In this document: positions 1 through 8,695 of the stretch, piece by piece
How positions within the stretch are numbered: the first letter of the stretch is position 1
Layout: every line of letters begins with the position of its first letter
Source: Alphaproteobacteria bacterium
GTDB taxonomy: Bacteria; Pseudomonadota; Alphaproteobacteria; UBA9655
Length of the DNA: 64,000 nucleotides
Direction of reading: 5' to 3'
Assembly: GCA_020049895.1 (NCBI GenBank)
Contig: JAGVLE010000031.1
Coordinates: 1 to 64,000, forward strand
The notes under the pieces: generated by a model
The model's database searches: none
What the model was told of the DNA's origin: nothing
The model's input: only the letters and a program-made list of their open reading frames with translations
Made by a program: the position numbers and the translations under genes

Positions 1-108
1 AGTTGATTGGCACTTCTTGCAACTAAGATCTGACATTCTTCCGGTCTCCTTTATTGGTTAGGAGTCCAGTATATCACATCATCGTCCTTTAGTTAAGTGC
101 CTCTAAAA

Positions 109-558
109 ATGATACATGAAAAAATAAATTTTAAAATAATTTCTCTTTTAATGATTTATTGTTCTGTAATATCCACCTCTGACCTCTTTGCGCAAGCATG
201 CGGTACATATACGACACAAGAAAGTTGTCGTGGAAAAGTTGATGTTGGTACGAAGAATGCACATGGTACATACAAACGGTGCTATTGGTATACATATACG
301 ACCTTTTCTGATGGAAAGCTTGTTGTGACGGGAGAATGTTCAAGCAATTATGATGCTGAAGCATCTAAGTTAAACCCTGCTTATGGAGATCAATATCTTG
401 CAGATGATCAAGAAAATGCGCAAAAAAAGTTTGAGAAGAAATTTAGTCAGACGCCAGCTCAAGCTTTCGAACCATACGACGCTACAATTGATTCTCTTGA
501 AGAAGAAACGGGTTCTGTACCACGATATACAAGAAGAGCTATAAAAGAAAATGCATAA
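109..558 (+). CDS. Small secreted cysteine-containing protein, unknown function
   Basis: I do not recognise this family. Starting at the ATG at 109 the product is 149 residues; a GTG four codons upstream (97) is also possible, and neither has a strong ribosome-binding site. The N-terminus has a charged stretch, a hydrophobic core and a plausible signal-peptidase site after FAQ, so export is likely. The mature part has four cysteines in its first half (ACGTY, SCRG, RCYW, GECS) in a Tyr/Thr-rich region, which would fit one or two disulfides in the periplasm or outside. The second half is charged and probably disordered. It stands alone before the putrescine operon and is followed by a short hairpin with a T-rich tail. 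It could be a lineage-specific envelope or effector protein. Confidence 0.6.
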   Translation: MIHEKINFKIISLLMIYCSVISTSDLFAQACGTYTTQESCRGKVDVGTKNAHGTYKRCYWYTYTTFSDGKLVVTGECSSNYDAEASKLNPAYGDQYLADDQENAQKKFEKKFSQTPAQAFEPYDATIDSLEEETGSVPRYTRRAIKENA

Positions 559-561
559 AGG

Positions 562-594
562 GTAGCTAAATAGCTACGGTATCTTTTCTTTTTC
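562..594 (+). terminator. Probable rho-independent terminator after the small secreted gene
   Basis: A self-complementary GTAGCT-AAAT-AGCTAC hairpin at 562-577 lies just after the stop codon and is followed by a T-rich tract (582-594). The stem is short, so this is a moderate call. Confidence 0.5.
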
Positions 595-745
595 TTAAGT
601 TCTGCAATAATTCTTTGTGGATAGCTTTTGTAAATATCAGATTGCATAGGGTTGAAAAAACGGTGAGGGAAGTTGCGAGCTTGAGTTTTTCTTGTTTTCT
701 CAATATGATAGCTTCAAAGCTTCTGAAAACAGGATCTCTGCTCGC

Positions 746-1828
746 ATGCGCTTATTTTACCTCCTTATGTGTTGCCTGATAGGACTTTTCCCAACAAAGG
801 GAACAGCCCAAAAAACTGTGAATGTCTATAGCTGGGCCTATTCGATTCCTCAAGTTCTCCTAGAAAAATTCGAACAGGAAACAGGCATTGCCATCAATTA
901 TGATGTCTATGACTCTCCCGAAGTGATGGAAACGAAGCTCTTGGCAGGAAGCTCTGGATATGATGTGGTGATGGTCACCGTCTGGCCTTATCTGGTACGT
1001 CAACGAGAGGCCCATTTGTACCAACCCTTGTCTCGCACGCTTTTATTTAATTGGGGGCTTCTGGATCCTATTCTTCTTGCGCGTATGGAGGATGCCGATC
1101 CTGGGAATCAATTTGCCGTCCCTTTCCTTTGGGGGACCAGTGGATTTGCCTTTAATCGTCAGATGATTCAAAAACGGTTTCCTGATGCACCGACTCAGAG
1201 TTGGGCGATGCTCTTTGATCCTGCTGTCCTGGCCAATTTTGCGGATTGTGGGGTCCTTTTGCTTGACTCACCCAATGACGCAATGCCTGCAGTCTTACAG
1301 TATCTCAGCAAAGATCCTGCCTCCAATAATGCGAAAGACCTTAAGGAAGGAGGCCAACAACTATTGGCTATCCGCCCCTTTGTACGAAAGTTTCAACCCA
1401 TGTCCAGTGCGGGGGATCTTCTCTCTCAAGACTATTGTCTGGTTGAAGGGTTTTCAGGCGAGCTTTTGCAAGCCCAAAAGATGGGGAAAGAAAATGGGGT
1501 CGATATTCAATATGTTATTCCTGAGGAGGGAGCAGCCCTATGGGTGGATGCATTGGCCATCCCGCAGGACGCGCCTCATGTGAAAGAAGCTCATGCGTTC
1601 ATTAATTTCATGCTTCGCCCCGAAAATATTGCCAAAGTAACGGAAGCGATTGAAACGGCTAACAGTGTTCCCACATCCCTTCCCTTGCTGCCCAAAGCAA
1701 TTGCAGAAAACCCTCTCATTTTCCCCCCCCAAGAAATTCTTGAAAAGCTATATGTAGACAAAGCCCATTCCCCACAGTATGAACGATTACGTTTACGAGA
1801 GTGGACACGAGTGAAAATCGGGCGATAG
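746..1828 (+). CDS. potF: Putrescine ABC transporter, periplasmic binding protein
   Basis: This is the periplasmic binding protein that captures putrescine for the adjacent ABC importer. The frame is open from a TTG at 692, but the ATG at 746 gives a normal signal peptide (MRLFYLLMCC core, cleavage near the TAQ/KTV junction) and a 360-residue protein, the usual PotF size. The mature start KTVNVYSW, the segment YDVYDSPEVMETKLLAGSSG, the LDSPND region and the C-terminal REWTRVKIG all follow the PotF subgroup rather than the spermidine-type PotD. It is the first gene of potFGHI, with 12 bp to potG. Polyamine import in a reduced genome suggests use of host polyamines. The family is clear; preference for putrescine is inferred from sequence resemblance. 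Confidence 0.9.
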   Translation: MRLFYLLMCCLIGLFPTKGTAQKTVNVYSWAYSIPQVLLEKFEQETGIAINYDVYDSPEVMETKLLAGSSGYDVVMVTVWPYLVRQREAHLYQPLSRTLLFNWGLLDPILLARMEDADPGNQFAVPFLWGTSGFAFNRQMIQKRFPDAPTQSWAMLFDPAVLANFADCGVLLLDSPNDAMPAVLQYLSKDPASNNAKDLKEGGQQLLAIRPFVRKFQPMSSAGDLLSQDYCLVEGFSGELLQAQKMGKENGVDIQYVIPEEGAALWVDALAIPQDAPHVKEAHAFINFMLRPENIAKVTEAIETANSVPTSLPLLPKAIAENPLIFPPQEILEKLYVDKAHSPQYERLRLREWTRVKIGR

Positions 1829-1840
1829 AGGGAGAGCTAA

Positions 1841-2983
1841 ATGGCAAGACGCGCAAAAAATTCTCAAAAGATGGAGCCCTGGCAAGATTTGGCAGCAAAG
1901 CCATATATTCAGCTAGAGGGCATTTCAAAATCATTTAGGGGAATGCTGACCGTTGATGACGTAAACTTATCCATCTTTCAAGGAGAGTTCTTTTCACTTC
2001 TCGGTCCCTCAGGGTGTGGGAAAACAACTCTTCTTCGAATCCTGGCAGGCTTTGAAGCCCCAGATGAGGGAAAAATCTATATTGATGGAATTGATGTGAC
2101 TCATCGGCCAGCTTATGACCGGCCGGTCAACATGATGTTTCAATCCTATGCTCTTTTTCCACATATGACGGTAGAGCAAAATATTGCCTTTGGCTTGAAG
2201 CAAGAACGCATCCCAAAAGCTGAGATAAAAAACAGAGTTCAGGAAGTGTTGCACCTTGTCCAAATGGAAAAATTTGCAACCCGTTATCCTCATCAGCTTT
2301 CCGGTGGCCAGCGGCAGCGGGTAGCTTTAGCGCGCAGTCTCGTCAAGCGCCCCAAGCTTTTATTGTTGGACGAACCCTTGGCGGCTCTTGATAAACGCTT
2401 GCGTGAGGAAACCCAGTTTGAACTTGTAAACATTCAAGAAGAAGTTGGCGTTACCTTTATTATGGTCACCCATGACCAAGAGGAAGCCATGACCATGTCT
2501 ACCCGTCTCGGTGTGATGGACCATGGACGCCTGCGTCAAATTGGAACGCCAAACGAGATTTATGAATACCCTCATTCGGAATATGTGGCTGACTTTATCG
2601 GCTCTATGAATAAGTTTGAGGGAAATGTTGTTGAAAATGAGAAAGAATATGTTTTGGTGGATTCGCCGGAAATAGGGGGAGAGCTCTATGTCACCCATGC
2701 AGTGGAAGCGCCTGTGGGCTCGTATGTAAAGGTAGCGATCCGACCTGAGAAAGTGATGATGACAACCTCAGCCCCGTCAAGCAAGCGGAACATGACAAAA
2801 GGGATTGTGAAAGACATTGGTTATTTAGGGGATGTGTCTATTTATCACGTGGAGTTGCAAAGTGGGAAAATTGTTCTTGCGACTCAACCGAATTTGGTAA
2901 GACTTGCTGAGAGGCCTGTGACCTGGGAAGATCAGGTCTATTTATCTTGGCGAGCTGAAAATAGCATTGTGTTGACATCATGA
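1841..2983 (+). CDS. potG: Putrescine ABC transporter, ATPase subunit
   Basis: This cytoplasmic ATPase powers putrescine import. The 380-residue length is normal for PotG. It shows Walker A GPSGCGKT (residues 55-62), a Q-loop in MMFQSYALFPHMT, the LSGGQRQR signature (153-160), Walker B LLLLDEP, and the H-loop in MVTHDQEEAM. The C-terminal third is the TOBE/OB regulatory domain found in polyamine and maltose type importers, with the segment VAIRPEKVM. The text matches PotG especially well around the Q-loop. The stop codon overlaps the potH start (ATGA), indicating translational coupling. No key residue is missing. Confidence 0.95.
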   Translation: MARRAKNSQKMEPWQDLAAKPYIQLEGISKSFRGMLTVDDVNLSIFQGEFFSLLGPSGCGKTTLLRILAGFEAPDEGKIYIDGIDVTHRPAYDRPVNMMFQSYALFPHMTVEQNIAFGLKQERIPKAEIKNRVQEVLHLVQMEKFATRYPHQLSGGQRQRVALARSLVKRPKLLLLDEPLAALDKRLREETQFELVNIQEEVGVTFIMVTHDQEEAMTMSTRLGVMDHGRLRQIGTPNEIYEYPHSEYVADFIGSMNKFEGNVVENEKEYVLVDSPEIGGELYVTHAVEAPVGSYVKVAIRPEKVMMTTSAPSSKRNMTKGIVKDIGYLGDVSIYHVELQSGKIVLATQPNLVRLAERPVTWEDQVYLSWRAENSIVLTS

Positions 2984-3891
2984 GAATGCTTTGGGACCGT
3001 CTCAAAGTTTCACCTATCTGGGTAGCTGCCCCGCCGTATCTCTGGGCAATTCTTTTTTTCCTGATCCCGTTTTTTATTGTCTTAAAGATTAGCTTTTCTG
3101 ACTTGCGATTAGGTCTTCCCCCTTATGGTCCTTTGATAGAGTCGGTGGAGCAGGGCGTGCTGCTGATCAAACTTAATTTTACAAATTATACCTTTGTCGG
3201 AACAGATTCATTATATCTTTTGTCATATCTGGAATCCTTCCTGATTGCGTTGCTGGGAACGGCTGGCTGTCTTCTTCTAGGCTATCCCCTAGCATATGGT
3301 CTCTCAAAAACAACACCGCGATGGAGAACAATCTTGTTAATGCTGATTGTCCTTCCCTTTTGGACCTCATTTTTATTGCGAGTCTATGCATGGATTGGCA
3401 TCCTCAGCCCCCATGGAGTGTTAAACAATCTGCTTCTCAAGTGCGGAATTGTCTCTGCTCCTCTGATTCTCTTGAACACAACTTTTGCAACTCTTTTGGG
3501 CATTATTTATTGCTATTTGCCCTTTATGGTTTTGCCCCTTTATACCTCTCTTGAGAAAATTGACTACACCTTGACAGAGGCCGCTTACGACCTTGGCGCC
3601 CGACCATTCCAAGTGTTTTTAAAAATTATCCTCCCCTTGTCTTTTCCAGGAATTGCAGCAGGATCGATGCTCGTCCTTATTCCTGCCATGGGAGAGTTTG
3701 TCATTCCCGAGCTTTTGGGAGGTTCACAAACCCTGATGATTGGAAAGATCTTGTGGAACGAGTTCTTTACCAACCATGATTGGCCGGTAGCCTCAGCCCT
3801 TGCTATTTTGATGCTTTGTTTCCTGATTATCCCTCTGAGTATATTTCAGCATTTCCAAGAGCGACAAGCGAGGTTTTGGAATGAGAACTAG
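2980..3891 (+). CDS. potH: Putrescine ABC transporter, permease 1
   Basis: This is one of the two inner-membrane permease subunits of the putrescine importer. At 303 residues it has about six hydrophobic segments and a long first periplasmic loop. The EAA coupling motif that docks onto the ATPase appears as TEAAYDLGARPFQVFLKI at about residues 195-212. The start ATG overlaps the potG stop by four bases and the end overlaps potI by 11, so potFGHI reads as one coupled unit. Length and loop arrangement match PotH/PotB; the putrescine assignment follows from PotF and PotG next door. Confidence 0.93.
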   Translation: MRMLWDRLKVSPIWVAAPPYLWAILFFLIPFFIVLKISFSDLRLGLPPYGPLIESVEQGVLLIKLNFTNYTFVGTDSLYLLSYLESFLIALLGTAGCLLLGYPLAYGLSKTTPRWRTILLMLIVLPFWTSFLLRVYAWIGILSPHGVLNNLLLKCGIVSAPLILLNTTFATLLGIIYCYLPFMVLPLYTSLEKIDYTLTEAAYDLGARPFQVFLKIILPLSFPGIAAGSMLVLIPAMGEFVIPELLGGSQTLMIGKILWNEFFTNHDWPVASALAILMLCFLIIPLSIFQHFQERQARFWNEN

Positions 3892-4681
3892 ACCGTCTCT
3901 TTTTTTGAAAGTCACTATGGGGATAGGATACGCATTCCTCTATCTTCCCATTCTCACGCTTGTCATATTCTCTTTTAATTCCTCTCGGCAAATTACTGTC
4001 TGGCAAGGATTTTCAACTCAGTGGTATACCTCTCTTTTTGAAAATACGATCCTAATGCGCTCAGCCCTTGTGAGCCTGCAGATTGCGGTGTGTGCAGCTA
4101 CCCTTGCCACCGTTCTGGGAACGCTTGCTGCCATCACTTTGGTCAGGGGAAAGCGTTTTCGAGGAAAAAGTATTTTTGGCGTGCTGGTAACAGCCCCCCT
4201 TGTAATGCCAGAGGTCATCACAGGACTTTCCCTGCTTTTGTTGTTTGTAGGGCTCGAGCAACTGGTGGGGTGGCCAAAAGGCCGCGGAATGTTGACCATT
4301 ATCATTGCGCACACCACACTGTGTATGGCGTATGTCACAATTTTGGTGAGAAGTCGCCTTGCGGAGATGGACCTTTCTCTAGAGGAAGCTGCTTTAGACC
4401 TTGGAGCTCGACCTCTGCGAGTCTTTATATCGATTACCTTACCTATTATTTTTCCAGCCTTGTTATCTGGATGGCTTCTTGCTTTTGCGTTATCTTTAGA
4501 TGATCTTGTGTTGGCAAGCTTTGTGGCAGGTCCCAGCTCCTCCACTCTCCCAATGGTCATTTTTTCAAGCATACGCTTTAGCCTTACCCCTCAAATTAAC
4601 GCTCTTGCGACCCTTATCATTACAAGCGTGGGGATCAGTGTTATTATTGCGGGATGGCTGTTGCATCGAAAGAAGGATTAG
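3881..4681 (+). CDS. potI: Putrescine ABC transporter, permease 2
   Basis: This is the second membrane permease of the importer, 266 residues with about six predicted membrane helices. The coupling motif reads EEAALDLGARPLRVFISI. It begins 11 bases inside the end of potH and closes the operon. The downstream space to the tRNA gene has its own promoter, so transcription need not continue. Family and length agree with PotI/PotC; nothing appears truncated. Confidence 0.93.
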   Translation: MRTRPSLFLKVTMGIGYAFLYLPILTLVIFSFNSSRQITVWQGFSTQWYTSLFENTILMRSALVSLQIAVCAATLATVLGTLAAITLVRGKRFRGKSIFGVLVTAPLVMPEVITGLSLLLLFVGLEQLVGWPKGRGMLTIIIAHTTLCMAYVTILVRSRLAEMDLSLEEAALDLGARPLRVFISITLPIIFPALLSGWLLAFALSLDDLVLASFVAGPSSSTLPMVIFSSIRFSLTPQINALATLIITSVGISVIIAGWLLHRKKD

Positions 4682-4685
4682 ATCC

Positions 4686-4714
4686 TTGACTTACCTTCCC
4701 AGCTCATGTATTTC
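4686..4714 (+). promoter_or_regulatory. Sigma-70-type promoter of tRNA-Asp
   Basis: TTGACT at 4686-4691 and TATTTC at 4709-4714 are separated by exactly 17 bases. Transcription would begin about 8 bases before the mature tRNA. The spacing and the near-perfect -35 element support the call; it has not been tested. Confidence 0.55.
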
Positions 4715-4728
4715 AAAAACACCCTTTG

Positions 4729-4805
<77 letters not shown>

Positions 4806-4839
4806 CTTTTAGAGAGTACACGATAAGTAAAGGTAACCC

Positions 4840-5235
4840 ATGAGCTCTCTACACCGAAATCGTCCTCTATCTCCACACCTGCAGGTTTATAAAGTTCAAA
4901 TTACATCCCTTCTCTCCATCCTCCATCGTTCTACAGGCATTGTTCTCTTTGGAGGAGCGTTTGGTGTGGCAGGGTGGTTTATAGCTCCAGCGTTAGGATC
5001 CCAAGCGTACGAGTTCTGTCAGCAAGCGCTTCTGCACCCCGTGGGGCTTATTTGCCTTGCAGGTCTTTCTTTTTCATTTTTCTACCACTTGTGTAATGGA
5101 ATCCGCCATTTAGCCTGGGATGCAGGGTATGGATATGAAATGCCCGCTGTCCGCTTAACCGGGTGGATTGTTATTATATCTGCACTCAGCTTAACCCTCT
5201 TGACGTGGATCCTGGGGTTGGGGAGCGTAGAGTGA
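4840..5235 (+). CDS. sdhC: Succinate dehydrogenase cytochrome b556 subunit
   Basis: This is the large membrane anchor of complex II, which passes electrons from succinate oxidation to ubiquinone. At 131 residues it has the family N-terminus RPLSPHLQVYK, the quinone-site region SILHRSTG, and three membrane helices. The helix with HLCNGIRHLAWD carries the expected haem-ligand histidine. An AAAGG-type ribosome-binding site precedes the ATG. Its last four bases form GTGA with the sdhD start. Confidence 0.95.
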   Translation: MSSLHRNRPLSPHLQVYKVQITSLLSILHRSTGIVLFGGAFGVAGWFIAPALGSQAYEFCQQALLHPVGLICLAGLSFSFFYHLCNGIRHLAWDAGYGYEMPAVRLTGWIVIISALSLTLLTWILGLGSVE

Positions 5236-5615
5236 AATTTTTTGACGTTCTTTGTCGCGTAAGATCTGCTAAAGCGAGCGTAAAACATTGGGTATTCCAA
5301 CGGATAACGGCTATTGCTTTGCTTCCCTTAGGTGTGTGGTTTATACTCTTTTGTATTCCGCTTATTAGCGCTCCTCATGAGGAAACTCTCCTGCGGCTTT
5401 CTTCTCCGCTCTTCGCCATTTGTGCCATCTTATTTGTTTCTGTTCTTTTTTATCATGGAGCCTTGGGCATGCAGGCTGTATTTGAAGATTATATCCCCCA
5501 GGAATCTTTGCGCTCCATCTTTGTGAGAGGCACAAAATACATCAGTACTGCGGTTGCTGTCCTAGCCGTTCTTTGTATTCTAAAAGTTGTTGTAGGCCAT
5601 GCCCCAGGCTTATAA
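5232..5615 (+). CDS. sdhD: Succinate dehydrogenase membrane anchor subunit
   Basis: This is the second membrane anchor of complex II, needed with SdhC for haem and ubiquinone binding. The frame is open further upstream, but the GTG at 5232 is the sensible start: it overlaps the sdhC stop as GTGA and gives a 127-residue, three-helix protein with no extra N-terminus. The family motif [11 protein letters not shown] is near the start, and a helix with [15 protein letters not shown] supplies the candidate haem-ligand His and the quinone-side acidic residues. The 3' end overlaps sdhA by 17 bases. Confidence 0.92.
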   Translation: MKFFDVLCRVRSAKASVKHWVFQRITAIALLPLGVWFILFCIPLISAPHEETLLRLSSPLFAICAILFVSVLFYHGALGMQAVFEDYIPQESLRSIFVRGTKYISTAVAVLAVLCILKVVVGHAPGL

Positions 5616-7389
5616 AATCATCGATCATGCCTATGATGTTGTGGTGATAGGGGCCGGGGGAGCTGGATTGCGTGCGACTCTTGGCATGGCAGCTGTTGAG
5701 TTGCGCACAGCATGCATTACAAAAGTCTTTCCTACGCGTAGTCATACAGTTGCAGCCCAAGGAGGCATTAGTGCAGCCCTCGGAAATATGGGGGACGGGG
5801 ATAACTGGAAATTCCACATGTACGATACCATTAAGGGGTCGGATTGGCTTGGCGATCAGGATGCGATTGAATATATGTGCCGCCATGCCGTTCCCGCGGT
5901 CATTGAGCTTGAGCATATGGGAGTACCCTTTTCCCGAACAGATGAGGGGACGATTTATCAACGGCCGTTCGGGGGACATACGCTGGACTTTGGAAAAACA
6001 ATGGCCAAGCGGACGTGTGCAGCAGCGGACAAAACGGGCCATGCTATTTTGCACACTCTCTATCAGCAGTCCCTCAAGCATAAGGCCGAATTTTTCAATG
6101 AATGTGTTGCCCTTGATTTGATTCTCGACAAGGATGGTCTGTGCCGCGGTGTGATGGCATGGAATTTGGAAGATGGAACTCTCCATCGCTTTGCAGCACA
6201 CATTGTTGTTATGGCTACGGGAGGCTATGGACGGGCGTATTTCTCGTGCACCTCTGCTCATACGTGCACAGGGGATGGGAATGCTATGATTTTGAGGGCC
6301 GGCCTCCCGCTCCAAGATATGGAATTTGTTCAATTTCACCCTACCGGCCTTTATGGCGTTGGATCCTTAATTTCAGAAGGTGCACGTGGGGAGGGCGGAT
6401 ACCTCACCAACAGTGAGGGAGAAAGGTTTATGGAGCGTTATGCTCCAACGGTGAAGGATCTTGCGTCTCGCGATGTGGTGAGCCGAGCCATTACCATGGA
6501 AATTAATGCAGGTCGAGGTGTAGGGCCTCTGAAGGATCATGTAGAGCTTCACATTGAGCACCTTGATCCGTCTATTCTTCATGAAAGGCTACCGGGGATC
6601 CTTGATTTGGCACGTGTATTCGCAGGAGTTGATGGAACAAAGGCGCCAATTCCTGTCATTCCCACGGTTCACTACAATATGGGCGGAATTCCAACAAACT
6701 ATCATGGAGAAGTTCTTAACCCCACTCAAGAGAATCCTGAGCAAGTCGTTCCTGGGTTGATGGCGATTGGGGAGACAGCGTGTGTCTCTGTTCATGGCGC
6801 CAACCGGTTGGGGGCGAACTCTCTTTTGGATTTAATCGTCTTTGGGCGGGCAGCGGCGTTACGCGCTAAAGAATTGCTTGCGAAAGAAAAGAGCCTCCCC
6901 ACACTGCCTGCCGGAGCCGGGGATGAAATTATTGCAAAGTTTGATGCCCTACGGCACGCCAAGGGATCTTTAAAAACTGCTGAAATTCGTTTTCAACTGC
7001 AGCAAACAATGCAAACTCATTGTTCTGTTTTCCGGACGCAAACGCACCTTGAGGAAGGCTTGCAGAAAACAAAGGAAATTGCGGCATCCTATAAAGATAT
7101 CCACATTTTTGATCAGTCTTTAATCTGGAATAGTGATTTGGTGGAGGCGCTGGAGCTGGAGAATCTGATTCAACAGTCTCTGGTAACAATTGCGTCCGCT
7201 CTGAATCGCACAGAGAGCCGCGGAGCCCATGCCCGAGAGGATTTCCCTGAGCGAGACGATACCCAGTGGCTTAAACACACCGTTGCTTCCCTGAAGGGGG
7301 ATAATGTTTCTTTTGCCTATCGTCCTGTCCATCTTCATACCCTCACCCCTGAAGTGGATGTCGTTTCTCCGAAAAAGCGCGTGTACTAA
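5599..7389 (+). CDS. sdhA: Succinate dehydrogenase flavoprotein subunit
   Basis: This is the catalytic FAD subunit of complex II, oxidising succinate to fumarate. At 596 residues it is full length. The N-terminal dinucleotide motif reads [13 protein letters not shown], followed by [11 protein letters not shown], whose His is the covalent FAD attachment site. The substrate-site block [12 protein letters not shown] and the later [14 protein letters not shown] segment are intact, and the C-terminal Arg-rich domain ([14 protein letters not shown]) is present. It overlaps sdhD. The iron-sulfur subunit sdhB, which commonly follows, is not here: the next gene lies 42 bp away on the opposite strand. 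Some other reduced alphaproteobacteria, such as Rickettsia, also encode sdhB elsewhere. Confidence 0.97.
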   Translation: MPQAYKIIDHAYDVVVIGAGGAGLRATLGMAAVELRTACITKVFPTRSHTVAAQGGISAALGNMGDGDNWKFHMYDTIKGSDWLGDQDAIEYMCRHAVPAVIELEHMGVPFSRTDEGTIYQRPFGGHTLDFGKTMAKRTCAAADKTGHAILHTLYQQSLKHKAEFFNECVALDLILDKDGLCRGVMAWNLEDGTLHRFAAHIVVMATGGYGRAYFSCTSAHTCTGDGNAMILRAGLPLQDMEFVQFHPTGLYGVGSLISEGARGEGGYLTNSEGERFMERYAPTVKDLASRDVVSRAITMEINAGRGVGPLKDHVELHIEHLDPSILHERLPGILDLARVFAGVDGTKAPIPVIPTVHYNMGGIPTNYHGEVLNPTQENPEQVVPGLMAIGETACVSVHGANRLGANSLLDLIVFGRAAALRAKELLAKEKSLPTLPAGAGDEIIAKFDALRHAKGSLKTAEIRFQLQQTMQTHCSVFRTQTHLEEGLQKTKEIAASYKDIHIFDQSLIWNSDLVEALELENLIQQSLVTIASALNRTESRGAHAREDFPERDDTQWLKHTVASLKGDNVSFAYRPVHLHTLTPEVDVVSPKKRVY

Positions 7390-7431
7390 ATATTGAAAAG
7401 GTCTTAACGCTTATTACAATCTAAGAAAAAG

Positions 7432-8010
7432 CTAAATCTCAAAAGTATTCAAAAAACCTGCCATTTTCTCAAGGCGAGAAAGTCCTTTATCCAGAAAAGC
7501 CATTGTTTTTCCTAGCTCAGGGGTCTCATCAGACAGCCAAGTTCTCAGCGTTAATAGATAGAGAGTGGTAAGACCCTGGATCCGCAGAAATCCCTTGATT
7601 CCTTGGGTATCAATATGCGCAGCCTCTAACATCCACGCCATCGAGGAAAAGCCTTGGAGGAGAAGGGGAGGCGCTTGGTCAGCAGTAAAAATCCAGTCTT
7701 TCCAAAAACTCTTAAGGACAAGTTTATAGGGCTGTGCTGCCTCAAAGCGTATCATCAGAACGTCGAAAAGGATATCTTTAGGATTATCCACCTCAGAAAT
7801 ATTTATGCTCTCTAACACCTCTCTATCGAGCTTTTTGAAGAGGTATATCATGATGTCTGAAAGAGAAGAAAAATGATCATAGAATAGGGAAAGAGGAAGG
7901 CCGCTCTCTTCTGAGGCCTTCGCGAAAGAGAACCCTTTCCATCCTGTTTTTTCAAGAGTTGCACAACAAGCGGAAAAGAGGGATTCCTTAAGCGCGTTAG
8001 GCTTCTCCAT
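7432..8010 (-). CDS. TetR-like protein with COQ9-type C-terminal region
   Basis: The N-terminal 50 residues form a TetR-like helix-turn-helix (FSFAKASEESGLPLSLFYDHF). The C-terminal part (TLRTWLSDETPELGKTMAFLDKGL) resembles the COQ9 family, whose members bind lipids and assist ubiquinone synthesis. It could therefore be a transcription regulator, a COQ9-like biosynthesis factor, or both. It is 192 residues. Its start overlaps the end of the upstream ybjN-type gene by 14 bases, so the two are probably co-transcribed. It converges on sdhCDA, whose enzyme uses ubiquinone; that link is only positional. The COQ9 resemblance was judged by eye and is moderate. Confidence 0.65.
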   Translation of the reverse strand: MEKPNALKESLFSACCATLEKTGWKGFSFAKASEESGLPLSLFYDHFSSLSDIMIYLFKKLDREVLESINISEVDNPKDILFDVLMIRFEAAQPYKLVLKSFWKDWIFTADQAPPLLLQGFSSMAWMLEAAHIDTQGIKGFLRIQGLTTLYLLTLRTWLSDETPELGKTMAFLDKGLSRLEKMAGFLNTFEI

Positions 8011-8500
8011 GAGTCTCCATCATAGCGGCCATAAGTGCTTCTTCTGGAGTTTTTCCTCCCCATAGGACAAATTGAAGAGCAGGATAAAGGCGATCACATT
8101 CGGTGACAGCAGCCATAACAATTTCTTCAACTTGCTCGAGAGTCGCCGAAGGGCTACCTCTCAAAATGAGATTATAACGGAAAGAAAGGCACTCTACCTC
8201 GGGTGCCACTTCAAAGTGTCCGAACCATAGACGCGGGTTGATGCTGGAGAGAAGCGTATCGATAAACTGACGTTTATTATTAGGAATTTTCATATCAATG
8301 GAAGCAGAAATCATCAAACTTTCCGTCTCTTCTTTCCAGCTTGCGAAAAGGCTATAAACACACCATCTTCCTGGAATTTCTGCCGTTAGCTCTGTATCGT
8401 TAATATACGAATAGCTCCAATCCAGCTGAAAGAAGAACTCTTCTAAAAGACTGAGAGGAGAAAACTGAGGAAAATGACGTTCACCGGATTTTGTGTACAT
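7997..8500 (-). CDS. YbjN-domain protein
   Basis: This is a 167-residue cytoplasmic protein of the YbjN family as found in alphaproteobacteria. Family hallmarks visible are the EIPGRWCVYSLFASW block, the KRQFIDTLLSSINPRLWFGHF block and the C-terminal FVLWGGKTPEEALMAAM. The fold resembles type III secretion chaperones, but the biochemical role is not established. In many alphaproteobacteria, to my knowledge, a ybjN gene of this type is followed by proC; here it runs straight into the TetR/COQ9-like gene with a 14-base overlap, suggesting loss of the intervening gene. Confidence 0.8.
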   Translation of the reverse strand: MYTKSGERHFPQFSPLSLLEEFFFQLDWSYSYINDTELTAEIPGRWCVYSLFASWKEETESLMISASIDMKIPNNKRQFIDTLLSSINPRLWFGHFEVAPEVECLSFRYNLILRGSPSATLEQVEEIVMAAVTECDRLYPALQFVLWGGKTPEEALMAAMMETHGEA

Positions 8501-8657
8501 AAGCGTATCTCAAATAAGCAGTAAAGAGCGCTATCTTACTCTGGTTGTGACAAAAATGCATTAGGAAAGATGCGTATATAAAACCATATTCTCTTCAACA
8601 AGGTGTCCCCAGACTCTTGGGCAGTACAACGTATATTTGGCCTTAGATCAACTAACG

Positions 8658-8679
8658 ACAGCGGGCTTATTCCCGCTGT
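8658..8679 (-). terminator. Hairpin after the secreted methyltransferase-like gene
   Basis: A perfect 8-bp stem, ACAGCGGG with CCCGCTGT around a 6-base loop, lies about 17 bases beyond the stop codon of the gene ending at 8696. No clear T-run follows on the minus strand, so it may act as a terminator or as an RNA 3'-end stabiliser. Confidence 0.5.
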
Positions 8680-8695
8680 GATTCGTTTTCCCCTC

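Noticed and set aside
746-1828. Spermidine-binding protein PotD
   Set aside because: The detailed text (YDVYDS, LDSPND, WTRVKIG) follows PotF, and the ATPase matches PotG, so putrescine is the better call.
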